Assembly (NCBI GenBank): GCA_947175225.1
Contig: CAMWLX010000180.1
Location: 1-7,121, forward strand
From: an uncultured Porphyromonadaceae bacterium
GTDB lineage: Bacteria > Bacteroidota > Bacteroidia > Bacteroidales > Muribaculaceae
DNA length: 7,121 bases
Direction: 5' to 3'
Each line of letters starts with the position of its first letter. Position 1 is the first letter of the stretch. Both the position numbers and the translations under genes were made by a program. The notes beneath the pieces were generated by a model, which saw only the letters and a program-made list of their open reading frames with translations, was not told where the DNA came from and made no database searches. This document shows, piece after piece, positions 6,715 to 7,121 of the stretch.

Positions 6715-6911
6715 GTAATTATATATGTTGCTTTTATTAAAATTTAGGTAAAAAGTGCCTTTTCGACCAAGTATTCCGACGTTACGTTAAAGAATGTGAA
6801 AGCTCTGAACAATTAAATTCCAAAATTCGTTTTATAATCGAAGTTCACAAAATATTAAGAAAATCTTTTAAAGAAACACGATAGAAATAACTTTTGTATA
6901 TAACTTTTTAG
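6715..6911. other. AT-rich intergenic DNA without a protein gene
   Basis: No reading frame of coding character was found on either strand. A weak hairpin can be drawn at 6747-6768 (GGT and AAAAG pairing with CTTTT and ACC across a 3-base loop), but it lacks GC pairs and a following T run. Near its right edge, TAACTTTTG at 6888-6896 and TAACTTTT at 6901-6908 are imperfect versions of the -7 promoter word in plus orientation, and would be placed correctly to start a transcript entering the structured island at 6912. Confidence 0.5.
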
Positions 6912-7011
6912 GCACATCCAGGCCGGTGAAAGACGTCCATCCCATCAGATCCTATAAGGGTTTACTGCATAGATAATATTTGCAAAGGGACGTAGCTCCG
7001 GCCTGGGTTGC
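6912..7011. ncRNA. Candidate structured RNA of unknown class
   Basis: This is a GC-rich island about 100 bases long inside very AT-rich DNA, able to fold into one long branched hairpin. The outer stem pairs CCAGGCCGG (6918-6926) with CCGGCCTGG (6998-7006), 9 perfect pairs. It extends outward by T-G, A-T and, across a bulged C at 6915, GCA (6912-6914) with TGC (7009-7011). An internal loop (6927-6932 against 6994-6997) leads to a second stem, ACGTCC (6933-6938) with GGACGT (6988-6993). Inside this, ATCCT and AGGGT (6949-6961) can form a small hairpin. The strand is not certain; imperfect -7 words at 6888-6908 favour plus. The rod with an internal bulge resembles a 6S-type RNA in outline (the Bacteroidales-1 RNA is a known 6S candidate), but it is shorter than usual 6S. 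It could also be a leader of a gene to the right. Confidence 0.5.
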
Positions 7012-7121
7012 GTCTATACGTTTCATTGTAAATTTTTCAATTCGCAAATAAGTTTAAACAACTTCAATATTAAGATTAAGCGGATTTGTCAAAACATTGA
7101 ATACTTTTTGGGTGTTATTAC
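7012..7121. other. AT-rich intergenic DNA to the window edge
   Basis: No gene is visible. A T run at 7033-7037 lies about 20 bases after the structured island on the plus strand and could end a plus-strand transcript, but no separate hairpin abuts it. TACTTTTTG at 7102-7110 is a near-match to the -7 promoter word in plus orientation and may belong to a gene beginning beyond the window. Confidence 0.3.

Noticed and set aside
6747..6768. Possible terminator hairpin left of the structured island
   Set aside because: Mostly A-T pairs, an unequal internal loop and no T run follow; too weak to call.
6912..7011. Terminal inverted repeats of a small mobile element (CCAGGCCGG / CCGGCCTGG)
   Set aside because: No flanking target duplication was seen, the interior holds nested complementary stems rather than a gene, and the spacing suits an RNA fold better.
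6952..7026. Minus-strand 24-residue reading frame (ATG at 7026) through the structured island
   Set aside because: No homologous look, no signal or membrane character, no promoter word at the right place; the paired stems explain the sequence better.

Overview
The window looks like a chromosomal segment from the phylum Bacteroidota, most likely the order Bacteroidales. The evidence is the AT-rich intergenic DNA, copies of the Bacteroidota -7 promoter word (TAnnTTTG) upstream of several genes, weak Shine-Dalgarno sequences, and the gene content: a DUF5686 outer-membrane protein, the short Bacteroidota MerR/M23 gene pair, and an amidase/MCE pair. A family-level placement such as Muribaculaceae is possible but is not shown by the sequence.

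Layout from left to right. Positions 1-655 (minus strand) hold lipB, the octanoyltransferase of lipoate synthesis, cut by the window edge a few residues before its end. It follows, after 5 bases, a large DUF5686 outer-membrane beta-barrel gene (661-3018 or 3078, minus), and the two form an operon. A divergent promoter region at about 3020-3112 also serves a small plus-strand CYTH/triphosphate-tunnel gene (3113-3553). The stop codon of that gene overlaps, tail to tail, the stop of a four-gene minus-strand cluster. In transcription order the cluster is a periplasmic N-acetylmuramoyl-L-alanine amidase (5868-6668), an MCE/MlaD-type lipid-transport protein (4878-5780), a membrane-anchored coiled-coil M23 peptidase (3900-4865), and a short MerR-type DNA-binding protein (3550-3891). 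The last 450 bases (6669-7121) contain the cluster promoter and no convincing protein gene, but they hold a GC-rich, hairpin-forming island at 6912-7011 that looks like an undescribed or unassigned structured RNA.

Taken together, this is mostly a cell-envelope region: peptidoglycan cleavage (amidase and M23 endopeptidase), lipid traffic across the periplasm (MCE protein), and an outer-membrane barrel. LipB (lipoylation of 2-oxoacid dehydrogenases) and the CYTH phosphohydrolase are metabolic neighbours. No mobile element, CRISPR array, tRNA or rRNA was seen. The strongest candidate for something new is the structured RNA at the right end; the protein genes belong to known families.
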